A program made the position numbers and the translations under genes. From Scortum barcoo (lineage: Eukaryota; Chordata; Actinopteri; Centrarchiformes; Terapontidae), in the NCBI GenBank assembly GCA_023238725.1, contig CM041536.1:15903271-15967270 (forward strand): DNA of 64,000 bases, written 5' to 3'. The notes under the pieces are model-generated. The model was given only the letters and a program-made list of their open reading frames with translations. It made no database searches and was not told the DNA's origin. The stretch's first letter is position 1; each line of letters opens with the position of its first letter. This document shows positions 1-11,282 of this stretch, piece by piece.

Positions 1-247
1 TCTGTGTCCACAACAGATGTCCTTTGAGAGGGACAGCACCGAGAGCATGTAAGACAGCTTCGGTGAATGTCAGCAGTGTTGTAGCTACCTCAGCAGGTCA
101 TATAGGGACAGTCTGAGCCAGACTAAAGCATGTCAGCTTTTTTCTGCACTCCACAGAGTGCCAGTGCAATTAATGGCCCTCCTCTGTCTCTGTGCCTGCT
201 CCTTTCTTTACTCTCCCTCTCTCTGTCACCCCTTCTCTTTTCAACAG
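1..247 (+). other. sema3e intron, 3' part
   Basis: Intron before the first visible sema3e exon. It ends with a strong pyrimidine tract and an AG at 246-247. Nothing else is recognised. Confidence 0.7.
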
Positions 248-473
248 TGTGCCAGTAAAGTGAATGGCGGTGGCTTCTCCAGTTCCAAGGAGTTTCCTGA
301 TGAAGTTTTGCGGTTTGTGCGTTCTCATCCTGTGATGTATCGTCCAGTCCTTCCACAGCACCGCAGACCTGTCCTGCTGCAGACAGATTCAGGCAGGAGG
401 AAACTTACCCAGATTGCTGTGGACAGAGTCCAAGCCCAGGATGGACACTACCATGTTCTCTACATCGGCACTG
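248..473 (+). CDS. sema3e: sema3e exon: late Sema domain
   Basis: The acceptor AG at 246-247 follows a CT-rich tract, and the donor is GT at 474. It reads CASKVNGG, then an EFPDEVLRFVRSHP block and IAVDRVQAQDG, all typical of the last blades of a class 3 Sema beta-propeller. The length of 226 bp leaves one base that joins the next exon as GAT, giving IGTDD. Confidence 0.92.
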
Positions 474-1758
474 GTATTCACACTGTGAAGATTGAACATG
501 TTTTACATGTGCTCAAGCTGTAATGCCATGCATGACTAATTGCAAAACGAAAGAACAAACAGGAGATACTCTTTCAGTGTTCAAAAACATTTGATATGAC
601 ATTTTGATGGCATAAAGTCATATATTAAAAACTATATTAGTAAAACACTAATACAACAGTAATTGCACACACTGAAACAGCTTTGAACCTGTAAATATGT
701 GAGAAAAAAGGCAATTTTCCCCATTACCTGTACAATGTCTGTGGAGGCAACACTGCAATATTAAGGTCTTTTTTTTCGTTAGATGACTCAGTGGTGTTGA
801 AAGTTATCACCATCTACAACAAAGACACAGACACTATGGAGGAGGTGCTGCTGGAGGAGCTGCAAGTATTCAAGGTACTCTATTTTTGGCTACAAAATGT
901 GAAAGTAGACTGTCTAACAGAGCAAATTCTGCATTTCACTGCATATGTATTATCCATTATTGCTGCAGTTACAGTATAAGAGGGATTGATTTGAAAATAC
1001 CAGCTTCTAATTTGCATCCTTTCCATCATCAGAGGGGCACAAGTATGGTTGTGCAGCCAGCCTGCTGAGAGATCTTCAAAATGATTTTAATACATCAATT
1101 CTACTTTGATCACTTACAATTGAAGATTAGCCTGCAAGTGGTGGCTGCAGCCATTTTAATTAAGACCTGATTTGGGATGGATAGAAGCGTGACGGGTGGG
1201 CTCCAGTAACATAGAACTTCATGCTACTTCTTGATACTTTATTGTTATAACATATGATGAACCACTGATTCCAATTCATTTTTAAATCACAGTGAAATGT
1301 TTCCTATTCGCAGGTGCCAGTGCCAATAAGGGAGATCATAATATCCCCTAAAAGGGTAAGAGGGCCATCTGAACCCTGATGCTGCTGTTCATAAATGCAA
1401 TTCTGTTATTTAGCCACAAGATGTTAACATTGCAACACTTTTCCTTACTTTGTATTGACATAATGTATATGTACTGTACTTGTGGCTATGTACCCCAGTT
1501 GGGTGAAGACTGAAGCAATATACATAAACTTTGAATTCAATCAAACTGTATCTTGATATTAATGGTTCGTGCTGTTTGCTCCACAGCAACAGCTCTTTGT
1601 GGGGTCAGAAGTGGGTGTGGCCCAGGTCAGACTGCATCAGTGCGACCTCTATGGCTCAGAATGTGCCGATTGTTGTCTGGCCAGAGACCCCTACTGTGCC
1701 TGGGATGGTCTCACCTGCTCCAGATATTACCCTGCTGGAGTCTACACCAAGAGGTAAA

Positions 1759-1799
<41 letters not shown>

Positions 1800-3909
1800 A
1801 GACAGGATCCATTTTTTTCCTCCCCGCAGATGTGTGTTTGTGATATCAGCTGTTTACACCTTTACCGGTCCACTTCTGTTCCATCATAGCATCTTGCCCT
1901 GAATGTCACAATGCTCTGAGGCTGGTTTACCAAGTCATTATCACAGGCTCTGAGAGACATGACAGCCAGGTGTTATGTAATGCCTATCAGTATGCACTTG
2001 ATCACCTCCCCTGCTCTTTCTATCTCTTCCCCTCTTTTTCTCCCTCTTGGCTTTTTTTTTCTCACATCCCTTTCACCCTCTCTCGCACTTTCATCATGTT
2101 CAAAATTAATCTCTCTTTACTTCTCTCTCTCCCATCTCAGCAGACGATTCAGGCGGCAGGATGTTCGCCATGGCAACGCCGTCCAGCTGTGCAATGGGCT
2201 GCAAATTGATGGTTGGTGTATAAAATGACTGCATGATGTGTGTTTCTGAGTGTGCACATGGGCATGCTTGCATGTATTTACTGATATTGCAAAATGTACA
2301 AATACTCTATACTTCTTCAGTATAGTCCTAGTCTGAATATGAAAGAATATTAAGTCTTCATATGTCATTGCTGTTGAATGTGAGAGAGGTTAGTGCGTTT
2401 CCACTGTGGCAGTCAAACAGAGTAGAACAATCCACTCCATGTTTGTCAGCTAATAAAAGGTCAGGTCAGTGTCTTTTATGATGTATATGTGTTTGCATGT
2501 AGATGAACAATGGCACAGGGGAGAGGAGAGGCTGGTGTACGGTGTGGAGAGCAACAGCACTTTACTCGAGTGTATCCCTCGATCACTTCAAGCCAAGGTC
2601 CACTGGTTCTTACAGAAAGGAGGAGATAAACATGAGGTGAGTTTGATGGACCTATACATGAAAAAACTATGAACGTAAACAAACTGAACATGTGTTACAC
2701 AGCAAAGACATACACCGGAAAAGGAAAGATTGCAGAGTGGAGGTGAAATATTGAAACTTTCAGAATCGGTTAACTTAAATCATATTTTGCCACTTATTCC
2801 TATTGTGTACTCTGCTTTCAAAAACATATTCTTATTACCCCTATAGATATTTCACGCTGTGGAGATAATTTGACTCACAGCTGGGACTTCTGCTGCTGCT
2901 TTGGTTCAATTGGAGTGAAAGGAATTTCCTTTGTTGCACTCAAAGAAACAAGTATTTATAATTACAAAGTGAGTTTTGTGGGCTGTTGTATATAACAGGG
3001 TCTTGTTGATGTTAAAGAGGTGTTGTTGATGGATATTTATATTCAGTTTTTCTATATGTAGGGCACCAAATACAAATTTCATGTCTTTAAACCATTGGAA
3101 ATGTATTTGAATGGATCATAATAAATTTGAATGTTTATATGGCATTTGAATTTTAATATTATATTTAAACATTCAGTGTATATTTTGGCAGCAGAACATG
3201 GGATACTATATACCTCACACAGCCTTAAGCATAGAAGTCACTGCATTGAGTGCATTATTGAAATACTATCACTCCTTAATTCATCCTTCATTTAGTTTAG
3301 TTCTGTAAGTTGTTTAATTAAAATTCCTCTTGGGGTAGCAGTGAATATCTGAACTGCTGGACTAAAGTAGTTACTACATCGATGGCTTTTTTTTCTCCCT
3401 CCATGTAGGTTCGAGCTGATGAGCGGGTTATCATGACCTCCCACGGGCTGCTGTTTCTACAAGTCAGAGGCTCTGATGCCGGCGTGTATGTGTGCCAGAC
3501 TGTGGAGCATGGATATGTGCACACGTTATTACGCGTCACTCTACACGTGCTTAGAGGGGAGAGGGTGGAGTCAGCGATCCACAGCGCTAATGATGGGGAG
3601 GGAGAGAAAGCTGCAGCTCAATGCCAGTCTTCCATAGGCCTCCCACCAGGCCCAAGCATCAGCCCCAGGGCTCTGGTGCCCTCCTCTGTGCCAGGCCCCC
3701 ACTCCAGGCTGTGGTACAAGGAGTTTCTCCAGCTGATTGGCTACGGGGATGCCCAGAGAGTAGAGGAGTATTGCGAGAGAGTGTGGTGCTCTGATAAAAA
3801 ACGCAAAAAGATCAAAAGGAAGTACGTTCCTCCTAGTGGCGAAAAGAGAGGTAAAGGGAGAGCAGAGGAGAACTCCCACAGAGCGCCCAGGCACACCTTG
3901 GACACCTGA
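248..3909 (+). CDS. sema3e: Semaphorin-3E, C-terminal part (last seven coding exons)
   Basis: Partial gene for a secreted class 3 semaphorin, an axon and vessel guidance ligand; the mammalian protein signals through plexin-D1. Joining 248-473, 783-874, 1314-1355, 1587-1753, 2144-2211, 2503-2636 and 3409-3909 gives one uninterrupted frame with GT-AG borders and matching phases. In order it encodes the end of the Sema domain, a PSI cysteine cluster, a furin-type RRFRRQ site, an Ig domain and a basic tail ending PRHTLDT. The wording matches my memory of SEMA3E better than SEMA3A or 3D, notably the CADCCLARDPYCAWDG block, the VEEYCERVWC segment and the C-terminus. The N-terminal exons lie left of the window. 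The neighbouring pclo in the same orientation fits SEMA3E-PCLO synteny. The call rests on remembered homology, without a search. Confidence 0.93.
474..782 (+). other. sema3e intron
   Basis: AT-rich intron of 309 bp with GT-AG borders and a T-rich tract before the acceptor. No other feature is seen. Confidence 0.85.
783..874 (+). CDS. sema3e: sema3e exon: end of Sema domain
   Basis: Encodes VLKVITIYN followed by an acidic MEEVLLEELQVFK stretch, the conserved last strands of the class 3 Sema domain. It enters in phase 1 and leaves in phase 0 before a GT at 875. Confidence 0.92.
875..1313 (+). other. sema3e intron
   Basis: Intron of 439 bp. The acceptor is ...TTCGCAG at 1307-1313. Nothing else is recognised. 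Confidence 0.85.
1314..1355 (+). CDS. sema3e: sema3e 42-bp mini-exon
   Basis: Encodes 14 residues, VPVPIREIIISPKR, between an AG at 1312-1313 and a GT at 1356. Class 3 semaphorins have a 42-bp exon here, reading DPVPIISMEISSKR or similar. It is in phase 0 on both sides and links the Sema core to the PSI module. Confidence 0.88.
1587..1753 (+). CDS. sema3e: sema3e exon: Sema end and PSI domain
   Basis: Begins QQLFVGSEVGVAQVRLHQC and continues through CADCCLARDPYCAWDG, the PSI cysteine-rich signature, to YTKR just before the cleavage site. The acceptor AG is at 1585-1586 and the donor GT at 1754. It leaves in phase 2. Confidence 0.93.
1754..2140 (+). other. sema3e intron with (CA)n
   Basis: Intron of 387 bp. 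It starts with a (CA)n microsatellite seven bases after the donor and ends in a long pyrimidine tract followed by tandem AGs (see the NAGNAG finding). Confidence 0.85.
1761..1795 (+). repeat. (CA)n microsatellite
   Basis: About 17 uninterrupted CA units directly downstream of the sema3e donor at 1754. Confidence 0.97.
2144..2211 (+). CDS. sema3e: sema3e exon: furin-type cleavage site
   Basis: Encodes RRFRRQDVRHGN, the proprotein-convertase site between the PSI and Ig domains that in mammalian Sema3E yields the p61 form. Two acceptors, CAG at 2138-2140 and CAG at 2141-2143, are equally placed. Using the first adds one serine and changes the residues before the site from KRRFRR to KSRRFRR. The donor is GT at 2212. 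Confidence 0.9.
2503..2636 (+). CDS. sema3e: sema3e exon: Ig domain, first half
   Basis: Reads LVYGVESNSTLLECIPRSLQ then KVHWFLQKGG. It carries the first Ig cysteine, the Ig tryptophan and an N-glycosylation sequon (NST). It enters in phase 1 and leaves in phase 0. Confidence 0.92.
2637..3408 (+). other. sema3e intron
   Basis: Last intron, 772 bp, AT-rich, with GT-AG borders. No other feature is recognised. Confidence 0.85.
3409..3909 (+). CDS. sema3e: sema3e last exon: Ig second half and basic tail
   Basis: Begins VRADERVIM and carries GLLFLQVRGSDAGVYVCQT, the second Ig cysteine with its DxGxYxC motif. It ends with KPWYKEFLQLIGY-like LWYKEFLQLIGY, VEEYCERVWC (cysteines of the type used for class 3 dimerisation), a Lys/Arg-rich stretch and PRHTLDT. 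The stop is TGA at 3907-3909. The basic tail is the usual neuropilin and matrix-binding region of class 3 semaphorins. Confidence 0.94.
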   Translation, partial: VRADERVIMTSHGLLFLQVRGSDAGVYVCQTVEHGYVHTLLRVTLHVLRGERVESAIHSANDGEGEKAAAQCQSSIGLPPGPSISPRALVPSSVPGPHSRLWYKEFLQLIGYGDAQRVEEYCERVWCSDKKRKKIKRKYVPPSGEKRGKGRAEENSHRAPRHTLDT

Positions 3910-5002
3910 GGAGAACAGAGACCAACTGCACATACACACACACGCACACACACCGCACACACACCAAGTCTAAAGGTCAGACTCACTCAGTGTTTGCACC
4001 ATGTAAAAGGTTTTCGCTTTGCTTTCAACAAGAGCAGTAACAGAAAAACAACAGTAGCAGGCTGTCCAGCTGTTGTAGCTGAATGTATCGCTCAGTAGTT
4101 TGACTGTGATGTTTACACTTGTTTTTAAAAAAAGCAACATTTTGCCTTTTTTTATGTGTGTGTGTGTGTGGCGTAAACTGATTATGTGGTGCAGACCCTG
4201 GGTAAATACCATTAATGTCAGTGTCAGTGCAGAGCAGAGGCCCTGGGAGAAGATGGACAGCTGATTAAGCGACGTTGCCTCTGATCTGAAGAGACAAAAT
4301 ATATATATCAGCTCCCGTGAACTGACCCAGCCCCACCCAGCTGTCAATCCAAACGCACACAGAGACTGCTACACTGAACCTCTGCTCCACCTCTCATTCA
4401 GTGGCTCAATATGACAAATACTGCATCTATTATGAGAGAAAACAACTATGTTAAAGGTAATGGCCTTCTAACCTTTTTTTGTATTATGATAACTTATTTC
4501 CTTGGTCTCTACTTTGAATTCTGTAGTTGTTTAGATGTCATAAACTGGAAAATATAGTGTTGTTTTTGTACAGTGAAAAATGCTTTGAGTTGATTTTTAT
4601 TATGATGTGGTTATGGCTGTGGTGGTTTGTTGGTCACAAAATGGCCACAATGCATACAGTAAGATGTTGCAATGCCACTATTATGGATATTTGAGGCATG
4701 TTTTAATTATAATTATGCCCTCAATGGAAATAAATACTATTTAAGCACTTGTAAAAACTGTTAACAGTAGATGAAATGCGCTTCTATCAGTGAATATTAT
4801 TGTCATTGTAAGTGTCTAGATTTACATCTACAATTGTGAACAAATATACCAATAGTATTGTGTGTATTGTATATTGTATTTATCTAAAATTCAAGGTGGT
4901 CCTTTGTGTGCACATCTGGCAACGGTAACTGTGTGTTCAAAAAGTCATCCTTCTCCGGCTAGAACACCATATTTCTCTCAGATGAAAAAAAAGACAAATA
5001 AA
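3910..5002 (+). other. sema3e: Probable sema3e 3' UTR
   Basis: Non-coding sequence after the sema3e stop, with interrupted CA repeats at about 3929-3963. AATAAA candidates for polyadenylation are at 4729-4734 and 4997-5002. Which one is used, if either, cannot be told from sequence. Confidence 0.45.
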
Positions 5003-8000
5003 TGTTAGGGTCACCACCCAAGCATGTCATTAGCAAAACTGAAAAGTCAGCCTCGTGAATATTGAGTTAATCCTGAGATGACAGAAACATCAAGCAATTT
5101 GATGTTACAGCGAATGCATTGTAGTGGCTGTGTTAATAATAGTGTTTGGAGGATCACTTCTTTTTCCGTGTCGTGCCTTATTTCTCTCATAATTTTGCTA
5201 CTTTACGGTCTTGGCTTTGTTGTATTTACCGTACTCACGATGTGGTAAAAACAATCGCTCGGTCTCTGTCAAGGCCTTAAATCATCACTCATCATTCTCC
5301 TTGAATATTCTTCAACTAAGACTTCAGTTGAAAATGCTGTGTCTGCTATACCCCTTAAAAATACCTACCATTAAAAAAAGATGGACCATCCTTCCTTGGT
5401 GTCACCTCTGTGGCTTAGCCATCAATAATGACAAAGTATACTCAGTCCATTTGCACACACACACACACTGAGAGACTGAGCAAATGAAGCAGAGAGACAG
5501 AGGAAGAGAGAGAGCCTTGTACTGCAGTCACTTTCAGTCAAACAGATATAAAATTAAATAAACGTATATATTTTCCATTTTGTAAATATGTTCTTATTTT
5601 TCATTGGCATTTTTGCATCCTAACATCGTGACATATGCCAGATGCTGGTGACTAACAACATCTGGTACAACCAGTATGGACTGGTTATGATTTTGTTTTG
5701 TTTTTTTTCCTCACAGTGAACTGCATGCTGGGACACCATACTCATTCAAATTCTGTCTAGGTCTACCTGAGTCGGTGGGGTGCTGAAGGCATTTGAGAAT
5801 GGAATTCATGCAGCTGATTTATTCCACATGGCTACCATAGCAACAGGCTCTGAACCAGTTCTGCTCCCCTCCTCATCAAAGCTCCCCTCCTCTCTCTCTG
5901 TCAAGTTTTAACACTGTTACTCTGGCCCCTGGGCCCCTCCAACCAATGGTCCCTGTAGCCGCTCATATATAATGCATTAATGTAGGGGACTGGTCCAGTT
6001 TGTTAAGCTTAAAAGTCGCCTACTTTCTACTGGGACGGAAGCTGGCATTTGTCTGCTGGATGGAGCTTCTGACCCCGCAGATAGATGCCATCTGAACAGC
6101 TTTTGGGGCAGATGCAAAAATAGAGCTTGAATCTGGAGCTGCATATAGTTTTCTTTCCCAAAAACGTATGCTCCAAGATTTAAGAGGCAAATTTATTGTA
6201 ACGAAATGCTACAAATCCATTCATTGATCTACAAAAGGTCAAAGACCACTGCAGTAAATGGGCTGTTGTGCATTGTTCTGTTACTGTGTGAAGATGAGAG
6301 TTTCACGCCGCCTTTGTTGTCCTCGCATAGCACTGTGTCTATCAGGAGCCAATGCACCAGAACGCTTTATTACAAGTGAAAATGTCAGAGAGGGAAGGAG
6401 AGGTTATGAGCCAGTGGAAAATGAACATTGGAGGACAAACAATCAATGTGGTTCTACAGCTACTAACACCCCACGCATTGTGTGTGTACATGTTTTTGTG
6501 ACTTGTGTCTGCATCTGCATACGAATCTTCATGTTTGTGTCGGTGTAAATAAGGATGTGTAGCAGATATGAACAGACAGATGTCTCTCTCTCACTCTTTC
6601 TCTGTCTCTCTCTCTCTCTTCCCTTTGATTTAGTATTATCAGTGACATGCAATGCAACTGTACACACATATCTGAAGCACAACCCCATGGCAAAATGCCT
6701 CTCGCTTTCATACTGTTCACTTCATATGCACTTCATAAAACTCGTCTTTTTTTTTTCCTCCTTCACCCTGACCTATAAGCTACAGATTAAAACCTCTGAG
6801 TAATAAATTGCTGTTCATGTTCTGGATTTAGCCTCTCAGCATTCATTTAGATCCTCATTACTCTGGTTCACTGCAGTGCTCTTAATATCTTCATAAAATT
6901 AAATGTTAGATTTGCTCAAATCTTTGACAATGTCATAATCATTTTATAATATTTGTCCATGTGTTGAGACAGAGTCAGACTTTGCTTTTATCTCCAGGTG
7001 TCTCCTTGGCACACAGGGGTGACAAGGTAAGGTTTAAACATAAAATGCAATAATCCTCACATTGATAAGTGATCCGATAAGGAAAGGGGACCTGCTATCA
7101 GTAGAGGCACAGGCCGGAGTTTGCAGCGAGCATCAGGTAAGGACAAAAGAGTGCCCAGTTTTAAAATAAGGTGTACATTTGCCACCAGTAAACATGATAA
7201 CAACACAGACACACACACATACACACACACAGATAAGCACACAAAATACATAAAGGGACTCTGAAATAATACAGACATCGATGCACTGTACACACAAGCA
7301 GCTTGTCAACATGCGCTGTGTGTTATCTCGCTAACACAGCTGTCACTGAGGTACAGTATTTCCCCTCAGCCAGTCAGTACATTAAATAAGCAGCATGAAG
7401 AGCATTTGGACTGACCCATACAAAACGTCATTTTCTACATGTGTCTATATATGCATTTGTTTGTGTCTGTAATGATCTTTGTTTTTGTCCCAAACATGCC
7501 TTCCAAAAGCACATATGAAACCCACATAACCTAATAAGAATCCAGTCCATTCATCCAACATGATTTGCCGGGCTGCACGTGTGCGTGGCTGCGTGCGCCT
7601 CTCCATGGTCCCTGGGAGGAGTCTGCATGTATAAAAGATGCCTACCACCCATCATTCTGTGATGTTTTCCCATAGCTCACATACCTCACAACACACAAGA
7701 GGCTTAGAGAAGACAGCCGCGGGATTGAGAAAGATGGGAGGCGTAGATCATCTGGCCTTTTCCCACTGCTGATAGCCAAGGGAAAGCAGAGCAGACAGAC
7801 TGAGTCAGTGAGAGAGAAAGTGCGAAGAGAGTGAAGCAGTGAAAGGGAAACAGAGAGGAAAAAGAGAAAGAGAACAGAGGAACTTGTACCCAGGAAGGTG
7901 TGTGATGATGAGCTCTGTGCTCTCCTCACCTTGGGCTTTTGCCCCTTATGGGACCAATACGTCTTTGAATTATAGTGCTGCCTTATCTGGCAACCTGAAC

Positions 8001-11000
8001 TCGAAAAGTCTCCAAGAGAAGTAGGGCACGTACCTGACGCAAGTGAGATACAAAGATGCCCTAAAATATGTGTAGAGAAGACATGTCAGACAGATATAAA
8101 TTAGAAATGTTGTTTAGCACAGCTAAAAAAATAACATGCCACTTGTTTTTATTTTTGGAAGCATTTCCAGCAGAATGTCTGGATATACTTTCATTAGTGC
8201 AACTTTCTTTGGGTGCATGTCTCTCCATCTGCCTGCATTAAAGTACATTATGTTCAGTGAAAGTAATGCGCAAGCCATTAATGTGTGTGCATGTGTGTGA
8301 CGCAGTGAGTGCAGTGTCATTAATCTGGGTGTAATCACTATATTTGTGTCCCTGTGGGGGTTGTTCTCTCCTCTAATCCATCTCTTTATCCCTGCATCTT
8401 TCTTATTACATCACTCTGACCCTTTGCACTGTGGCAGCCCCAACAGCTGGCCAAAGCTGTTAAACAACATACAACACATGCAGTCAGCAACACACCATGT
8501 TTACTCCGTGTGCTAGGGAAAATAGGAAGAACAGAAACGGAAAAGTGTTACATTATACAAAAAAAGCTGCAAGCCACAATACACACACTGTGGTTTCACT
8601 CTGGGATCACTTACAAAAGCTGGCCTATGCTGTGTACAGGGATATGAAATATGAATTCTTAGAGCTCAACGCTCCAGCATTTCAAGAACATCTACACCAC
8701 TGCTTGAAATCCCTGCTTGAATTTTATTACCAAAGAAATGTATGCATTTTATATTAAGGTACTAGGTAGGTTGACTAGGTAAGCATATGTTGTAGAAAAG
8801 TAGTTTTTATAAACGTTCCACTGAAGTGCCTTCGCTTGTCTGATCAATATGCCTACCTTGATATTCCCTCTCTGTCTATCTCTCTGTCTGTATATCCTCA
8901 TGTGCATGTGCAGAACATAGCTTTTCATGAGAAAGTGACAGTGAATATTGGTGTTTGGGCATGTCTATATACTGCATTTTACTGCCTGTTCTCGGGAAGG
9001 TTATTCTGTAACCAAAGAAATCCAAATCAATTATAAAATAAGAATTGCGTGAAATGAGTCAACTGCAGTAGTAAAAAAAAAAAACTGATTCATTTGCTTT
9101 CCCCTAACATAATCCCCAAATCCTTTCTTCTAAACGGCAAACAGCTAAATCATAGGAAATGAAAAATAACCAGATAACAACTGTGATCTTTTGATAAAGA
9201 TGAAACATATAGCTTTTCTGCACTGTAGAGAGGAGATAAGGGATGAGCAAAAGAAACCACTAGACAACATTTTACCAGACGCTGAATTAGCCTGGCACCC
9301 CGACTCAAAGCTGCATTGAGAGCTGCTTAAGGCTGCAAGGTACCAACAGATGTTATGACTGCAAAGGCAGAATTTCTTCCACAGAAAAAGTAAGGATTTA
9401 TATGAGTGATCCAATTAAGAGCATTAAGCAGATTGCCCACCTTTTATGACATTTTCAGAAACATTCCTCAAAGCCTCTTGTAGTACACGTATACTGTAAG
9501 TGATTAAATCAGATTTGTCTTAAATGTAGTACATCACACTGACTAAATCTCAGCTTTACTTTTACCACCTGCTTCACGCCACAGTCAACTGCAATGTAAT
9601 TCTGCAAATTCGCCTCAATAGTACATAAAAAAGACTTGATCAAATATATTTGTAAATACTATTTGTAAATACTATCCTATACTTGCAAATTGATGGCACT
9701 TGCATGTATCAATATATGTGTATTGGAGATTTGCTTGAATTGATTTCTCCATCTGTCCCTCAACCGAAACAGTTGTGGTTGCAGCACCAGCTTGAGCTGA
9801 CAGCATTTCACGATAATGTGAAACAAGTCAGCTATGAAATTAATTCCCCTCCTGGAATATTACTATTACAAAGGTACTAGATACTGTTTTCCTGTGTATC
9901 TTTGTCTGTGGCCTGTTCCAAAATTATTTGACATTAAAAATAAGCAGACTCTCACTGGGGCTGCCTGGTTTTTCATATCTGAGGTGAATGATGAATTATG
10001 GCCCTGTATCTGTAATGGTGGGTGTGTTTTCTGTGTTTTGTCATCATATACTGTACTCATATAGCTAAAGGGAATGACTAATGTGAAACAGTACAGTAAG
10101 CAACATCATTGCTTTACTTACTGTTTGCTACCATGCAAAGACGATGTGCTTATTTACATTTCTGCTTTTTATTGTAATACCCCATGGATTTTAGGCTACC
10201 TGTGTATCTGTTTCATTATTACACTTTAGCACAAGTTTCAAGTTTTGGTTATGGAGTTGTACACATTTATAATTCATATGTTCACATTCAAGTCTTATCA
10301 GTTTCAAACCACATACATTTTCTTTTCCTTTTAAAGGCACTGTCATTCAAGAATACATGCAATAGATGGGAGTGGATCGCAGTGCTGAATACATGGCAAC
10401 ACTGTAAATAAATAAATAAGACAGTCTAGAGTAAGTGCATACATGCGTATTAATTATTTCTTTCTATAGTTACAGGGCTATGAATCAAACTTTTTTATCC
10501 ATCTTGCATCAACCTTTGCTCTGCAGGGTAGTGTTCAGTGTTACTCTGGTGCTGGTTGATCAGTGCTACTACACGCACATTAGGGTGGGATAACAGCTGC
10601 AAGGTACTGGAAGCTCATTAGCAGGCCACATGTTTTTGAGTTGGTGTACACCTCAGAATTAACTTTTTAACTCACAATTTAGCAACCCAGCCAGCTTGCA
10701 CTCAAATGGGAGATTTGATGTATCCATGTGTAGGTGTGCGGCAGTCGTGCTTCAAGCTGAGCTGCATAAACTTGAAAAATGATCCTTTAAATGTACTGTC
10801 CAAACATTTTATGGAGCACTTCTGTCAGTGAATACATCAGGCACCAATAACAGAGAAACGCATGTGCGTTATAGCAGAAGGCAGCTGGGAACCTGCGGTT
10901 GCTGGTGAATATTTGATGAGAGAATGGATCCTCTCCCTGGGCAGGCTGAGTACAGTGTGCATACTCAATCGCACACACAAGCACACAGACACAAAGGGCA

Positions 11001-11258
11001 TACACATATGTATACACACACAGACACACACACACACCAGGTGGTACAGTTTCTCTGCTGATCCACAGTCTTACGCCAAGCAGGTACCAGTGAAGGTGAT
11101 ATTAGAGTGTACTGCATTACTCTAGATGAAAAGCACACCAGAAAGTGACGCCTCGTATTCTCCATGGTCTCCATCTCAGAAATCATTGGGATACACATGC
11201 AAGGTCATCTTCTCTTTTTTCACTAGTAGCTTTCAAGTGGCAAGAGAGGAATACTAAA

Positions 11259-11282
11259 AGAGAGAGAGAGAGAGAGAGAGAG
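11259..11282. repeat. (AG)n microsatellite
   Basis: Twelve uninterrupted AG units in intergenic DNA. Confidence 0.95.
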
